This document shows positions 8,317-17,398 of a stretch of DNA of 64,000 nucleotides, in pieces (positions within the stretch are counted from its first letter, which is position 1; each line of letters starts with the position of its first letter). The position numbers and the translations under genes are program-made. A model generated the notes under the pieces. The model saw only the letters and a program-made list of their open reading frames with translations. It had not been told where the DNA came from and made no database searches. This stretch comes from an uncultured Clostridia bacterium (GTDB lineage Bacteria > Bacillota > Clostridia > Oscillospirales > Ruminococcaceae), in the NCBI GenBank assembly GCA_947627005.1, contig CANQUJ010000002.1, positions 109,748 through 173,747 of the forward strand, in the 5' to 3' direction.

Positions 8317-9720
8317 TTATTTTATAAACGCCGAGAAGCCCTTATAGGCCATATAGACGTCGAGTTTAGAGGTTACCTCGAAGGGAGAGTGCATGCAAAG
8401 GACCGGAACGCCTACGTCGACGACTTCCATATCCATATTGCCGATGTACGCCGCGACGGTTCCGCCGCCGCCGAGATCGACTCTTCCGAGCTCGGTAGTC
8501 TGCCAAATGACGTTGTTTTCGTCGAAGATCTGCCTTACATAAGAGACAAACTCGGCGCTCGAATCGTTGCAGCCGCTCTTGCCGCGAGAGCCGGTGAATT
8601 TGCACATCGCGAGGCCGTAGTTGCAATAGCTCGCGTTGCGAGGGTCGTGAACGTCGGTAAAGGTAGGGTCGAACGCGGCGGTAACGTCGGCCGAAAGGCA
8701 CTTAGAGTTGCGGATAACGGTATACGCCGCAACGTCCTGCATATCGGCGATAGACTCCAAAAAGTGCTTCAGGTAGTCGCTGTTAAGGCCGGTCGGGCCT
8801 ACGCTGCCGATCTCTTCTTTGTCGGTCAAAACGGCTACCGCGGTGTCTTCGGGGTTGTCGCAGTCTAAAATCGCCTCGAGTGCGGGATAAGCGCAAACCC
8901 TGTCGTCCTGGCCGTAGGCGCCGATGAGCCCGCAGTCGAGCCCGACGTTTTTGGCCTTAAAAGCGGGAACAATCTCGAGCTCGGCCGAAATAAAGTCGTC
9001 TTCGGTGACGCCGTATTTTTCGTTCAAAAGCTTCATAACGTTGAGCTTGATCTTTTCCGAGACGTCGTCGTCTTTAAACGGGCGGCTGCCGATCATAACG
9101 TTAAGCTCTTCGCCCTTGATTCCGTCGCCGAGGGTGCGCTTCGACTGCTCCTGCGCGAGGTGGGGCAGAAGGTCGGTTATGGTGAAAACGGGGTCGGCCT
9201 CGTCTTCGCCGATGTTTACGGTGACGCCGGAGCCGTCGGCCTTAAAGATAACGCCGTGGAGCGCCAGGGGGATAGTCACCCACTGGTATTTTCTTACGCC
9301 GCCGTAGTAGTGAGTCTTTAAAAGGCAGAAGTCGGAGGTCTCGTAAAGGGGGTGCTGCTTAAGGTCGAGGCGGGGCGAGTCGATATGCGCGGCAAGAAGC
9401 TTTACGCCGTTTTCGAGCGAATTTTTGCCGAAAACGCAGAGAATAAGGCTTTTTCCGCGAACGTTGTAATATACCTTTTCGCCCGGCTTATAGATCTTTC
9501 CGAACTCGTAGGGCATAAAGCCGTTGGCCTCGGCCAAGGCGATCGATGCGGTAACTGCCTCGCGCTCGGTCTTGGCGTCGTCAAGAAACTTCATATAGCC
9601 CTCGCAGAAAGCGTCGGCCCTTGAAAGCTCGTCGGCGTCGATCTTTAAAAGACCGTTCTTCTTGTTGGAAAGAAGCTTTTCTTCGAGCGCCTTTCCGGCG
9701 GATTTTTCTTCTTTTGACAT
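8317..9720 (-). CDS. M18 family aminopeptidase
   Basis: 467 residues from ATG at 9720, preceded by AGAAAGGA nine bases upstream. A TTG three codons earlier is less likely. A cytoplasmic dinuclear zinc aminopeptidase of the ApeB/DAPEP type that releases N-terminal, often acidic, residues from peptides. Visible metal and active-site motifs are LLAAHIDSPRLDLK near residue 90 (His and Asp), DKEEIGSVGPTG near 302 (catalytic Glu) and the C-terminal CMHSPFEVTSKLD (final His ligand). Length is normal for M18. It is last in the DUF951-prfA-tsaC-coaE-transglycosylase operon and probably serves peptide turnover. Confidence 0.93.
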   Translation of the reverse strand: MSKEEKSAGKALEEKLLSNKKNGLLKIDADELSRADAFCEGYMKFLDDAKTEREAVTASIALAEANGFMPYEFGKIYKPGEKVYYNVRGKSLILCVFGKNSLENGVKLLAAHIDSPRLDLKQHPLYETSDFCLLKTHYYGGVRKYQWVTIPLALHGVIFKADGSGVTVNIGEDEADPVFTITDLLPHLAQEQSKRTLGDGIKGEELNVMIGSRPFKDDDVSEKIKLNVMKLLNEKYGVTEDDFISAELEIVPAFKAKNVGLDCGLIGAYGQDDRVCAYPALEAILDCDNPEDTAVAVLTDKEEIGSVGPTGLNSDYLKHFLESIADMQDVAAYTVIRNSKCLSADVTAAFDPTFTDVHDPRNASYCNYGLAMCKFTGSRGKSGCNDSSAEFVSYVRQIFDENNVIWQTTELGRVDLGGGGTVAAYIGNMDMEVVDVGVPVLCMHSPFEVTSKLDVYMAYKGFSAFIK

Positions 9721-9736
9721 AAAAATCAATCCTTTC

Positions 9737-10300
9737 TCATCTTTTAAGTTTATTTGAATATATTTTGTATGCCTTTAAAACCTTTTCGACGTAGTGTCGG
9801 GTGCTTCGGCCCTTAATGCCGTCTAAATCGACGTTTTCGGGGTCTATTTCTCCCCTCTCTATCCAGCCGTCGACTTCCCCCATTCCGGCGTGATACGCGG
9901 CAGCGGTAAGCTCTACGCTTCCGTATTTTTCGTATAAAACGCCGAGCATATAGGTCCCGAAGAGAATACTGTATTCCGGCTTATACATATCCGTAAAGCG
10001 CAAATCTTCGCGGTTAAGCCGCCAAGCGACCCAGTCGAAGGAGTCTTCTATGATCTGCATAAGCCCGACCGCGCCAATCTCGGAATAAGCGTCGGGGTTG
10101 AAGTTGGATTCGACCTTTATGACGGCGTAGACGAGCGCAGGGTCGACCGAAAAATCTTCGCAGCATTTATTTACTTCGGCTTCGTAGGCGGTTTTATAGA
10201 AAATATCTGACAGAGCCGAGGGCAAGACCGAAAACGCGAGATATATCGCGGCGGCAAAAATCGCGGCGAAAACGGCGAGCCTGCCGAATCTACGAGACAT
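9737..10300 (-). CDS. Lytic murein transglycosylase, SLT domain
   Basis: 187 residues. ATG at 10300 is chosen because AAGGAG lies seven to eight bases upstream, whereas the longer TTG start lacks a ribosome site. It overlaps the coaE stop by 11 bases. One N-terminal transmembrane or uncleaved signal segment (about 8-30) anchors it outside the membrane. The SLT goose-type lysozyme fold follows: catalytic Glu in AVIKVESNFNP, then AVGLMQI and AAYHAGMGEV. It cleaves peptidoglycan glycan strands with formation of 1,6-anhydro ends. The short form with a single anchor is common in Clostridia. Confidence 0.9.
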   Translation of the reverse strand: MSRRFGRLAVFAAIFAAAIYLAFSVLPSALSDIFYKTAYEAEVNKCCEDFSVDPALVYAVIKVESNFNPDAYSEIGAVGLMQIIEDSFDWVAWRLNREDLRFTDMYKPEYSILFGTYMLGVLYEKYGSVELTAAAYHAGMGEVDGWIERGEIDPENVDLDGIKGRSTRHYVEKVLKAYKIYSNKLKR

Positions 10301-10907
10301 GAAAACGCTCCTTAATAAAGGCGGCAGCGGCTTTGACCTTTTCTTCAAGGCTTGAAATATCGCCGTCGTTGACTATGCAAAAATCGGATTTTGATTTGAA
10401 AAATTCCTCGTCGAACTGGCTTTTTAAGCGGGATTTTATAAATTCCTCGTCGGCGCCGTCGCGAGCCGTCGCCCTTTTAAGCTTTATCTCATATGGCGCG
10501 ACAACGCTTATTATAGCCGAGCAGATATCTTCGAGGCCGCTCTCGAAAAGAGTCGGCGCGTCGAGGATCGCTATCTTTTCGCCCTTTTGCGCAATCGAGT
10601 GAAGCTCGCGGAAGACGAGATGGGTTATATATGGGAAGATGATTTTTTCGTATTCGCGAAGCTTTTCGCGGTCGTTGAAGACGATCTCGCCGAGCTTTTG
10701 CCTTTTAAGGCCGTTTTCGTCTACGCAATCCGGGAAGGCGGCCCGCATTTCATCGAGAAATTCGGGCAGCGCGGAGGCCCTTCGGGACATAACGTCGCAG
10801 TCTACGACCGAAAATCCGAGGCCGGAAAGTATCCCCGAGACGGTCGTCTTTCCGGCGCCGCTCTGGCCGGTCAGGCCGATTATCGCGATATTGTCAAAGC
10901 TGTTCAT
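10290..10907 (-). CDS. coaE: Dephospho-CoA kinase
   Basis: 205 residues. Catalyses the last step of coenzyme A synthesis, phosphorylation of the 3'-hydroxyl of dephospho-CoA. The P-loop GLTGQSGAGKTT sits at about residues 11-22, followed by VVDCDVMSRRA, the substrate-binding Asp segment. DAPTLFESGLE near 115 matches the conserved D-P-L-L-F-E-x-G motif. The ATG at 10907 begins 4 bases after the tsaC stop, and the 3' end overlaps the transglycosylase start. This places it inside a translation-coupled operon with prfA and tsaC. Confidence 0.95.
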   Translation of the reverse strand: MNSFDNIAIIGLTGQSGAGKTTVSGILSGLGFSVVDCDVMSRRASALPEFLDEMRAAFPDCVDENGLKRQKLGEIVFNDREKLREYEKIIFPYITHLVFRELHSIAQKGEKIAILDAPTLFESGLEDICSAIISVVAPYEIKLKRATARDGADEEFIKSRLKSQFDEEFFKSKSDFCIVNDGDISSLEEKVKAAAAFIKERFHVS

Positions 10908-10910
10908 TGG

Positions 10911-11924
10911 CTATCCTTCCAAATCTACGACGCAAAAGCCCGCCGCTCTTAAAAGGCGGTTATATACCGCAAGGCCGACGCCGCCGGTTTCGGGGCATCT
11001 TGCGAAAACCGTCTTCGCCCCGCGCTCGTCTAAAAGTCTAAGCGCCTCGAAAAGCTTGTGTGCCTGCGCGGCGCTGTCTTCTCCGCATAAAACGAAGGGA
11101 ACGCCCTCTACTGCCTCTTTTTCCGAAAAAAGAAGGCAGAAATCGCCGCTTTGCGCGTGGTCCAAGACATATTCGCGGTATTTTGAAAGCCCGCCCTTGA
11201 CGATCTTTACATCCGCCTTGGGGGCGTAGTGTTTATATTTCATTCCCGGCGAGCGGGCGACCGCGCCGGAGCCGAGCTCTTTCAATACGCCGTCGTCTAT
11301 CGAAACGGGGCAGATTTCTTGGAGCATTTCTTTCGTTATCCCGCCCGGGCGGAGGATTCTTACGCCGCCGTTTTCAAGCGAAATAACCGTCGACTCAACT
11401 CCGACCGCAGATTCCCCGCCGTCGATTATCGCGGGGATCCTTCCGTTCATATCTTCGTAGACCCTGCGCGAGGTGGTCGGGCTGGGGCTTCCGGAAAGAT
11501 TTGCCGACGGCGCGGCTATCGGAAGGCCGCAAAGCTCTATAAGTCGGCGAGCGGCGGGATGGGAGGGAAACCTTATCCCGACGGTATCGAGCCCCCCGCT
11601 CGTTACGAGGGGGACTTTATCGGATTTAGGCAAAATCATAGTCAGCGGGCCGGGCCAAAACCGCTCTGCAAGCTTATATGCGAGCGGCGGGATATCCTTA
11701 GCGAGGCCGCTTATCATATCGAGGCCGCATATATGGACTATCAGCGGATTGTCCGCCGGGCGGCCCTTTGCGGCGAAGATTTTCTTAACTGCGGCTTCGT
11801 CGTAGGCGTTGGCCCCGAGGCCGTAGACAGTTTCGGTCGGAAATCCGACCACCTCGCCGGAGACGATAAGCTTTGCCGCGGCAATCAAATCTTCTTCGGC
11901 GCAGCCGAGCATAACCGTGTTCAT
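10911..11924 (-). CDS. L-threonylcarbamoyladenylate synthase (Sua5/YwlC type)
   Basis: 337 residues, the long Sua5 form. The N-terminal YrdC domain (about 1-200) makes threonylcarbamoyl-AMP from threonine, bicarbonate and ATP for t6A37 modification of tRNAs; PTETVYGLGANA, KGRPADNPLIVHI and APSANLSGSPSPT are the binding motifs. The C-terminal about 130 residues form the extra Sua5 domain, linked by a GMKYKHYAPKA segment that closes the active site. Its start overlaps the prfA stop (ATGA), so the two are translationally coupled. Equivalent to B. subtilis YwlC; often also named tsaC. Confidence 0.95.
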   Translation of the reverse strand: MNTVMLGCAEEDLIAAAKLIVSGEVVGFPTETVYGLGANAYDEAAVKKIFAAKGRPADNPLIVHICGLDMISGLAKDIPPLAYKLAERFWPGPLTMILPKSDKVPLVTSGGLDTVGIRFPSHPAARRLIELCGLPIAAPSANLSGSPSPTTSRRVYEDMNGRIPAIIDGGESAVGVESTVISLENGGVRILRPGGITKEMLQEICPVSIDDGVLKELGSGAVARSPGMKYKHYAPKADVKIVKGGLSKYREYVLDHAQSGDFCLLFSEKEAVEGVPFVLCGEDSAAQAHKLFEALRLLDERGAKTVFARCPETGGVGLAVYNRLLRAAGFCVVDLEG

Positions 11925-12994
11925 CCGAGATCCTCCTCGGCAAGCTTAGCCGCCTGCTCGGCGGTCGCCAAAGCGTCGATAATTTCGTCGAGCGAGCCGT
12001 TGAGGATAGAGTCGAGCTTATAAAGGGTAAGCCCTATGCGGTGATCCGAAACCCGCCCCTCGGGAAAGTTGTAGGTTCTAATCCTCTCCGAGCGGTCGCC
12101 GGTGCCGATCTGCGAGCGGCGCTCGCCGGCGTAGGCCTTGTCGAGCTCTGCCTGCTTCATTTCGAGCAATCGAGAGCAAAGAACCTTCATTGCGCGGTCG
12201 CGGTTTTTTTGTTGGCTGCGTTCGTCCTGACATTCGACCACCAGGCCGGTCGGAAGATGGGTTATCCTTACGGCGGATTCGGTTTTGTTTATATGCTGGC
12301 CGCCCGCGCCGGAGGAGCGGAAAACGTCGATTTTAAGGTCTTTATCGTCGATCTGAACCTCGGCGTTCTCGGCCTCGGGCATGACTGCGACGGTTGCGGT
12401 AGAGGTCTGTATCCTGCCCTGGGATTCGGTCTCGGGTACCCGCTGAACGCGGTGGACGCCCTTTTCGTATTTAAGGCGGGAATATACCACATCGCCCTCG
12501 ACCGAAAACTCGGCCTCTTTGACTCCTCCGAGCTCGGTTTCGTTTAAATTCAGAATCTCGACCTTCCAGCGCTTAGAGTCGGCGTACATGGTATACATTC
12601 TCATCAGAGAATGGGCGAAAAGCGCGGCTTCTTCGCCGCCGGCGCCGGCGCGTATCTCGATGATAACGCTGCGATTATCGTTAGGGTCTTTCGGCAGAAG
12701 AAGCAGCTTAAGCTCTTCGGAAATCCGCGATATATCTTCTTTTGCGGAATTATACTGCTCGTCTATCATTTCTAAAAATTCTCTGTCGCTCTCGCCTTTT
12801 CTGAGTTCCTCTGCCTCGGAAAATGACTTTTCTGCGGCGAGGTATTCTTTATATTTTTCGACTATCGGAGTGAGCGAAGAGTATTCCTTCATCAAATCGC
12901 GGTATTTCGCGGGATCCGAGACAGTCTCCGGCTGGGTGAGGCGCTCGTTTATCTCGTTGTATTTATCCAAAAGCGAGTTGAGTTTATCAAACAT
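11921..12994 (-). CDS. prfA: Peptide chain release factor 1
   Basis: 357 residues. Recognises UAA and UAG stop codons and triggers peptidyl-tRNA hydrolysis. The stop-codon reading tripeptide is PET (VPETESQGRIQTS, near residue 185), of the RF1 P-x-T class. The catalytic GGQ loop is RSSGAGGQHINKTESAVR near 230. Length is standard. No prmC (GGQ methyltransferase) gene lies next to it here. It overlaps tsaC by 4 bases and follows the small DUF951 gene. Confidence 0.97.
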   Translation of the reverse strand: MFDKLNSLLDKYNEINERLTQPETVSDPAKYRDLMKEYSSLTPIVEKYKEYLAAEKSFSEAEELRKGESDREFLEMIDEQYNSAKEDISRISEELKLLLLPKDPNDNRSVIIEIRAGAGGEEAALFAHSLMRMYTMYADSKRWKVEILNLNETELGGVKEAEFSVEGDVVYSRLKYEKGVHRVQRVPETESQGRIQTSTATVAVMPEAENAEVQIDDKDLKIDVFRSSGAGGQHINKTESAVRITHLPTGLVVECQDERSQQKNRDRAMKVLCSRLLEMKQAELDKAYAGERRSQIGTGDRSERIRTYNFPEGRVSDHRIGLTLYKLDSILNGSLDEIIDALATAEQAAKLAEEDLG

Positions 12995-13017
12995 AATACT
13001 TTCCTATCCGTTAAAAA

Positions 13018-13209
13018 TTATTGTTCGCGGCCCGAAGAATCGACCGAGCGGATATTTTTTTCGGCCTTCGAGCGAAGTATCATAAATTCTCTTCCGCAGC
13101 CGCAGCAGCGAAGCTTAAAGTCCATCCCGGAGCGGAGAACGAGCATTTTATCCCCGCCGCAAGGGTGGCGCTTTTTCATAGTTAAAACGTCGCCTTTTTG
13201 AATATCCGT
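13018..13209 (-). CDS. DUF951 family zinc-ribbon-like protein, apparent ACG start
   Basis: 63 residues if translation begins at ACG 13209. The family signature is present: KGDVLTMKKRHPCGGDKM, then FKLRCCGCGREFMILRSKAEK with a CxxC pair. DUF951 proteins normally begin a few residues before the GD motif, which is exactly where this ACG lies, eight bases after AAGGGGG. The predicted transcription start is near 13235, so a TTG at 13236 would be at or before the first transcribed base and a GTG at 13251 would be untranscribed. The first ATG (13182) would remove the conserved start and is far from the ribosome site. First gene of the prfA operon. Biochemical function unknown; nucleic-acid binding is plausible. 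Confidence 0.8.
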   Translation of the reverse strand, partial: TDIQKGDVLTMKKRHPCGGDKMLVLRSGMDFKLRCCGCGREFMILRSKAEKNIRSVDSSGREQ

Positions 13210-13241
13210 ACCGCCCGCCCCCTTAAGCTTAATCAAAATGT

Positions 13242-13270
13242 ATTGTATCACTTATGCGCCGAAAATGCAA
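13242..13270 (-). promoter_or_regulatory. Sigma-A promoter of the DUF951-prfA operon
   Basis: Minus strand TTGCAT (13265-13270), 17-base spacer, TACAAT (13242-13247). It predicts a transcript start close to 13235, which constrains the DUF951 start codon. Confidence 0.8.
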
Positions 13271-13360
13271 CCGTTTTGCGAAGTTTTTTAGCGCCCGGGC
13301 ATATAGCGCCGCTTAAAAACATAGTATTTACAAATTCCCAAAACGAAAGGACAGATACAA

Positions 13361-14275
13361 ATGAGAAGCTATGTTCCCGAAGGCGGGATTATAAATACCG
13401 AGGAAAACTTGGGCTATCTTAGCAGCGTACAGGGGCTTTACGAGGCTAAAAAGCGGGGCGTTATTCTTGAAGCTCGGGCGGAGAGCTGTTCGGCGCTTCA
13501 CGACCTTGCGGTCAATATACCCGCTTGCAGGGCGATAATGCCGAGGGAGGAATCCGCGATTGGGATCGCCGAGGGTAGAACGAAGGACATCGCGATAATC
13601 TCGCGGGTCGGAAAACCGGTGGCGTTTACGGTCAAAGAAATATCGGAAGACGGCGGCGAGCCTTTGGCGATACTTTCGCGAACCGAGGCGCAGAAAAGAT
13701 GCGCCGAAGAATATCTTATGAATTTAGAGCCAGGCAGCGTTATCGACGCGGCGGTTACGCATATCGAGCAGTTCGGGTGTTTTGTAGACATCGGCTGCGG
13801 CATAAGCTCGATGATACCGATTGACGCGATTTCGGTATCGCGGATAAGTCACCCCGCCGACAGATTTACGGTCGGCGACAAAGTCAAGGCGATTTTTAAG
13901 GGCTATGACGGCGAGAAGTTTTATCTTTCGCACAAAGAGCTTTTGGGGACCTGGGAGGAAAACGCCGACAGATTCAGAGCCGGGGAAACGGTCAGAGGGA
14001 TAGTCCGAAGCATCGAGCCCTACGGGATATTTATAGAGCTCGCGCCGAACCTTGCGGGTCTTGCAGAGCCGCGGGCGGACGTTTTTGCCGGAGAGACCGC
14101 GAGTGTTTACGTCAAGTCGATAAACCCGGAGAAGATGAAGATCAAGCTTATAATCGTCGATACATACGACTACGCGCCGGAGAAAAAGTGCGAATATTTC
14201 ATCACGGAGGGGATTATCAAGCGGTGGAGGTATTCGCCGCAGTGCTGCGCGAAGGTTATCGAGAGCGTGTTTTAG
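13361..14275 (+). CDS. S1-domain RNA-binding protein
   Basis: 304 residues. Two S1/OB-fold RNA-binding repeats are visible: GSVIDAAVTHIEQFGCFVDIGCGISSMIP (about 126-155) and GETVRGIVRSIEPYGIFIELAPNLAGL (about 208-235). The first about 120 residues resemble a degenerate OB-type domain (ILEARAESCSALHDLAVNIP). Such short S1-like proteins are annotated as 30S ribosomal protein S1 domain proteins in Clostridia and are thought to bind mRNA or ribosomes, but this is not full-length ribosomal S1. The ATG has AAAGGA upstream. It is transcribed alone, opposite to its neighbours, and ends at a clear terminator. Confidence 0.88.
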   Translation: MRSYVPEGGIINTEENLGYLSSVQGLYEAKKRGVILEARAESCSALHDLAVNIPACRAIMPREESAIGIAEGRTKDIAIISRVGKPVAFTVKEISEDGGEPLAILSRTEAQKRCAEEYLMNLEPGSVIDAAVTHIEQFGCFVDIGCGISSMIPIDAISVSRISHPADRFTVGDKVKAIFKGYDGEKFYLSHKELLGTWEENADRFRAGETVRGIVRSIEPYGIFIELAPNLAGLAEPRADVFAGETASVYVKSINPEKMKIKLIIVDTYDYAPEKKCEYFITEGIIKRWRYSPQCCAKVIESVF

Positions 14276-14303
14276 GGTTAAAGGTTAAAGAGCATTAAAG
14301 AAA

Positions 14304-14328
14304 AGCAGCCGGGGGAGGCTGCTTTTTT
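14304..14328 (+). terminator. Rho-independent terminator of the S1-domain gene
   Basis: Stem AGCAGCC/GGCTGCT (14304-14310, 14317-14323) with a 6-base loop, then six Ts. Confidence 0.9.
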
Positions 14329-14484
14329 GGGCTTTGAAGGGAAGAGAGCAACGGCAGAGAAGAGCTATTTTAACGTTCGTAAAGAATTGATAAATCATGC
14401 GCGGAGGCAGTCCACTTAAAAGGAATTTGGGTGCGCAGAGTGCTATCTTGCAGTCTTAAATTATATCAGAGACTATAATTTTTC

Positions 14485-14711
14485 CCGCCCGCCGTCCCGC
14501 GCGTAAAAGGTATACCAGCGAACTCGCTGCCGCTCGTTCGGGGGTATGCTATTTAAGTCACCCCACCCCCCTCGCTTCGCTCGCGCCCCCGCCCCTCGAG
14601 GGGCGGGGGCTGCACTATTTCACACTTTCGCGCAAAGCTTTATGGGGGTGGGGTGACTTTAAATAGCACGAGGCGAAGCCGAGTTCCTTTAGGCAATGTG
14701 CCGGCGGGCGG
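14485..14711. repeat. 227-bp nested palindromic element (family copy 1)
   Basis: The 503-bp gap 14276-14778 holds no gene I can support. It contains this element, bounded by a perfect 10-bp inverted repeat (CCGCCCGCCG, 14485-14494; CGGCGGGCGG, 14702-14711). Inside lie near-perfect 24-bp arms (14547-14570 and 14644-14668, differing by one extra base) and a central 24-bp perfect palindrome (14586-14609) centred on CTCGAG. The left part, 14488-14562, is nearly identical to 38923-38999. The structure suggests a miniature mobile element or a palindromic intergenic repeat; no transposase is present. The stretch 14329-14484 shows nothing recognisable. Confidence 0.85.
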
Positions 14712-14778
14712 AATTTTCCGGATTTAACGCTGTACAGCCGCTCAAAAGCGCCCCTCATCTTCTCCGGCCCCTTCTCCC

Positions 14779-16044
14779 CTACTTCTTCCCCTTTATCTGC
14801 TCCCAATACGCCTTGGCCGACTGCTCGGCCTTGTTCTCGCCGTATTCGTAGTAGACCCTGTCCTTCAAAACGTCTGGCAGATACTGCTGTTCGACCCAGT
14901 GGTTCGGGAAATCGTGCGGGTAGAGATAGTGCTGACCCTTAGCCTTCGCGCCCTCGCCGTCGAAATGCTTGTTCTGAAGCTGCCGCGGAAACTCCGGGCT
15001 GCCGAACTCTTTGATGTCCGCGATGGCCGCGTCGACCGCAAGGTAGGCGCTGTTAGACTTCGGAGCTGTCGCCAAAAGAACCACCGCGTCGCCGAGAGGA
15101 ATCCTCGCCTCGGGCAGGCCGAGCTGCAACGCGCTGTCTACGCAGGCTTTGACTATCGGTATCGCCATAGGATACGCAAGGCCGACGTCTTCGGAGGCGA
15201 TGACCAAAAGCCGCCGGCAGAGCGAGATTATATCGCCCGATTCCAAAAGCCTTGCCGCATAGTGGAGCGCCGCGTTTTCGTCGGAGCCCCGAATGGATTT
15301 TTGAAGCGCGGAAAGAGAGTCGTAGTGCTCGTCGCCGGCGCGGTCGTATCTCATATTCGAGCGCTGCGTAAGCTCTTTCGCGGTCTCAAGGGTAACGTCG
15401 ACCCTGTCGCCGCTCATCGAGGATAGAACGCAGAGCTCTACCGTATTTATCGACTTTCTGACGTCTCCGCCACAGCCGCGGGCGATGTGGTCGATAACTC
15501 CGTCTTCTATGCTGAGCTTAAAGCCGCCGTCCTCGGCCGCAAGCTTAAAGGCGCGCTCGACGGCGGGTTTGACCTCTTCGGGGCTTACCGGCAGGAACTC
15601 GAAGACGGTCGAGCGGCTTATAATCGCGTTGTAAACGTAAAAATACGGGTTCTCGGTGGTCGAAGAAATAAGGGTTATCCGCCCGTTTTCTATGTATTCC
15701 AAAAGCGACTGCTGCTGCTTTTTGTTCAGATATTGAATCTCGTCGAGGTATAGAAGTATGCCGTTGTAGCCGTAAAGGGTGTCAGTGTCGGCGATGACGT
15801 CTTTGATGTCTTGGACCGAGGCCGAAGTGCCGTTAAGCTTGCACATCTTCATATTCGTGTTTTCGGCGATTATCCTTGCGACCGTTGTCTTTCCGACGCC
15901 GGAGCAGCCGTAGAATATCATATTCGGAATTTTGCCGCTTTCGATGATTTTTCTAAGCGGCTTGCCCTCGCCCAAAATATGAGACTGCCCGACTACGTCG
16001 TCAAGGGTTTTCGGCCTTATCCTGTCGGCCAAAGGTGCGTTCAC
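14779..16044 (-). CDS. rarA: Replication-associated recombination protein A (RarA/MgsA AAA+ ATPase)
   Basis: 421 residues. A AAA+ ATPase related to clamp loaders that acts at stalled replication forks. Walker A GCSGVGKTT near residue 47, Walker B ILLYLDEIQYLN near 98, sensor region SSTTENPYF near 130. The C-terminal domain has the RarA tetramerisation signature (YPHDFPNHWVEQQYLPD). GTG at 16044 is used, with AAAGGGG upstream. It follows clpX by 56 bases on the same strand and probably belongs to the tig-clpP-clpX transcript. Confidence 0.95.
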   Translation of the reverse strand: MNAPLADRIRPKTLDDVVGQSHILGEGKPLRKIIESGKIPNMIFYGCSGVGKTTVARIIAENTNMKMCKLNGTSASVQDIKDVIADTDTLYGYNGILLYLDEIQYLNKKQQQSLLEYIENGRITLISSTTENPYFYVYNAIISRSTVFEFLPVSPEEVKPAVERAFKLAAEDGGFKLSIEDGVIDHIARGCGGDVRKSINTVELCVLSSMSGDRVDVTLETAKELTQRSNMRYDRAGDEHYDSLSALQKSIRGSDENAALHYAARLLESGDIISLCRRLLVIASEDVGLAYPMAIPIVKACVDSALQLGLPEARIPLGDAVVLLATAPKSNSAYLAVDAAIADIKEFGSPEFPRQLQNKHFDGEGAKAKGQHYLYPHDFPNHWVEQQYLPDVLKDRVYYEYGENKAEQSAKAYWEQIKGKK

Positions 16045-16100
16045 GGCGATATCCCCTTTCTATGCAATTTGAGGAGCAGCCCAAACTGCCCCTCATAAAA

Positions 16101-17354
16101 TTACTTTTTCTGCTTTTTTCCGTATTCCAATGTGACGTCCGCGCCGTCGCGAATCGTTTCTTCGGTCACGATGACCTTCGAGACGTCTGTCTGCGCCGGG
16201 GTCTCGAACATCGGCTTTAAAAGCGCGCCCTCGACTATCGACCTTAGGCCCCTCGCGCCGGTTTTTTGGGCTATCGCCTTTTTCGCGATCTCTCTTTTAG
16301 CGCCCTCGGTGATCTCAAGCTCTATGCCGTCGTAGCCGAAAAGGGCTTTATATTGCTTTTCGAGCGAATTTTTCGGCTCGGTAAGTATCGCCATAAGGGC
16401 CTCTTCGTCAAGCGGAGAAAGAACGGTTATGACCGGCAGCCTTCCGATAAGCTCGGGAATGATGCCGTATCGAACGAGATCCTGCGGAACTACTTTTTTA
16501 AGAATCTCTTCGGTCCCGACCTTTTCTTTAAGGGTTCCGCCGAAGCCTACGGTCGAGGTGTCCGTCCTGCGGCGAATGATATCTTCGAGACCGTCGAACG
16601 CTCCCCCGCAGATAAACAGAATGTTTTTAGTGTCTATCTGGATAAACTCCTGCGTGGGGTGCTTTCTTCCGCCCTGCGGCGGAACGTTTGAGACCGTGCC
16701 CTCTATTATTTTTAAAAGAGCCTGCTGAACCCCCTCTCCGCTGACGTCGCGGGTTATCGAGACGTTTTCGGATTTGCGGGCGATTTTATCTATTTCGTCG
16801 ATGTAGATGATTCCGTGCTCGGCGGCCTCAACGTCATAGTCGGCGGCTTGGATAAGCCTTAAAAGAACGTTTTCGACGTCGTCGCCGACATAGCCGGCTT
16901 CGGTAAGGGTGGTGGCGTCGGCTATCGCAAACGGAACGTTTAAAATCTTCGCAAGGGTCTGCGCAAGGTGGGTCTTTCCGACGCCGGTAGGCCCCAAAAG
17001 CAGAACGTTTGACTTTTGAATCTCTACGTCTTCGCCGTCTTTAGAGGGGGCGGAGGTTATTCTTTTATAGTGGTTATATACGGCGACCGAAAGCGCGATC
17101 TTCGCATTATCCTGCCCGATGACGTATTCGTCGAGAATCTTTTTGATCTCGGAAGGCTTTGTTACGGTTATCTCGGAATCGCGTCCGGAAGAACCCGGGC
17201 GTTTAAAATATCCCTTTTCGTCCAAAAGATCGTAGCAGAAAAGAACACATTCGTCGCAGATGTGAACGTCCCCGGCCGAAAACATATTGCTGACCCTGTT
17301 TTCGGTCTTTCCGCAGAAATTACAGCGCTTAAGCGTTGTCTCGTTTCCTGCCAT
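16101..17354 (-). CDS. clpX: ATP-dependent Clp protease ATP-binding subunit ClpX
   Basis: 417 residues. Hexameric AAA+ unfoldase that feeds tagged or folded substrates into ClpP. An N-terminal C4 zinc-binding domain (CNFC at 11-14, CDEC near 33-36) recognises adaptors. Walker A GPTGVGKT at about 121-128, Walker [11 protein letters not shown] near 185, and the ClpP-docking IGF-type loop falls near [15 protein letters not shown]. Located between clpP and rarA in the classical tig-clpP-clpX order, 44 bases after clpP. Confidence 0.97.
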   Translation of the reverse strand: MAGNETTLKRCNFCGKTENRVSNMFSAGDVHICDECVLFCYDLLDEKGYFKRPGSSGRDSEITVTKPSEIKKILDEYVIGQDNAKIALSVAVYNHYKRITSAPSKDGEDVEIQKSNVLLLGPTGVGKTHLAQTLAKILNVPFAIADATTLTEAGYVGDDVENVLLRLIQAADYDVEAAEHGIIYIDEIDKIARKSENVSITRDVSGEGVQQALLKIIEGTVSNVPPQGGRKHPTQEFIQIDTKNILFICGGAFDGLEDIIRRRTDTSTVGFGGTLKEKVGTEEILKKVVPQDLVRYGIIPELIGRLPVITVLSPLDEEALMAILTEPKNSLEKQYKALFGYDGIELEITEGAKREIAKKAIAQKTGARGLRSIVEGALLKPMFETPAQTDVSKVIVTEETIRDGADVTLEYGKKQKK

Positions 17355-17398
17355 ATATAAAACCCCTCCTTTATATTTGCGCCCCGGGGCGAAAGGGT

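Noticed and set aside
14615..14806. 63-codon frame between the palindrome and rarA
   Set aside because: Reads through the repeat and into rarA; no ribosome site or conservation signal.
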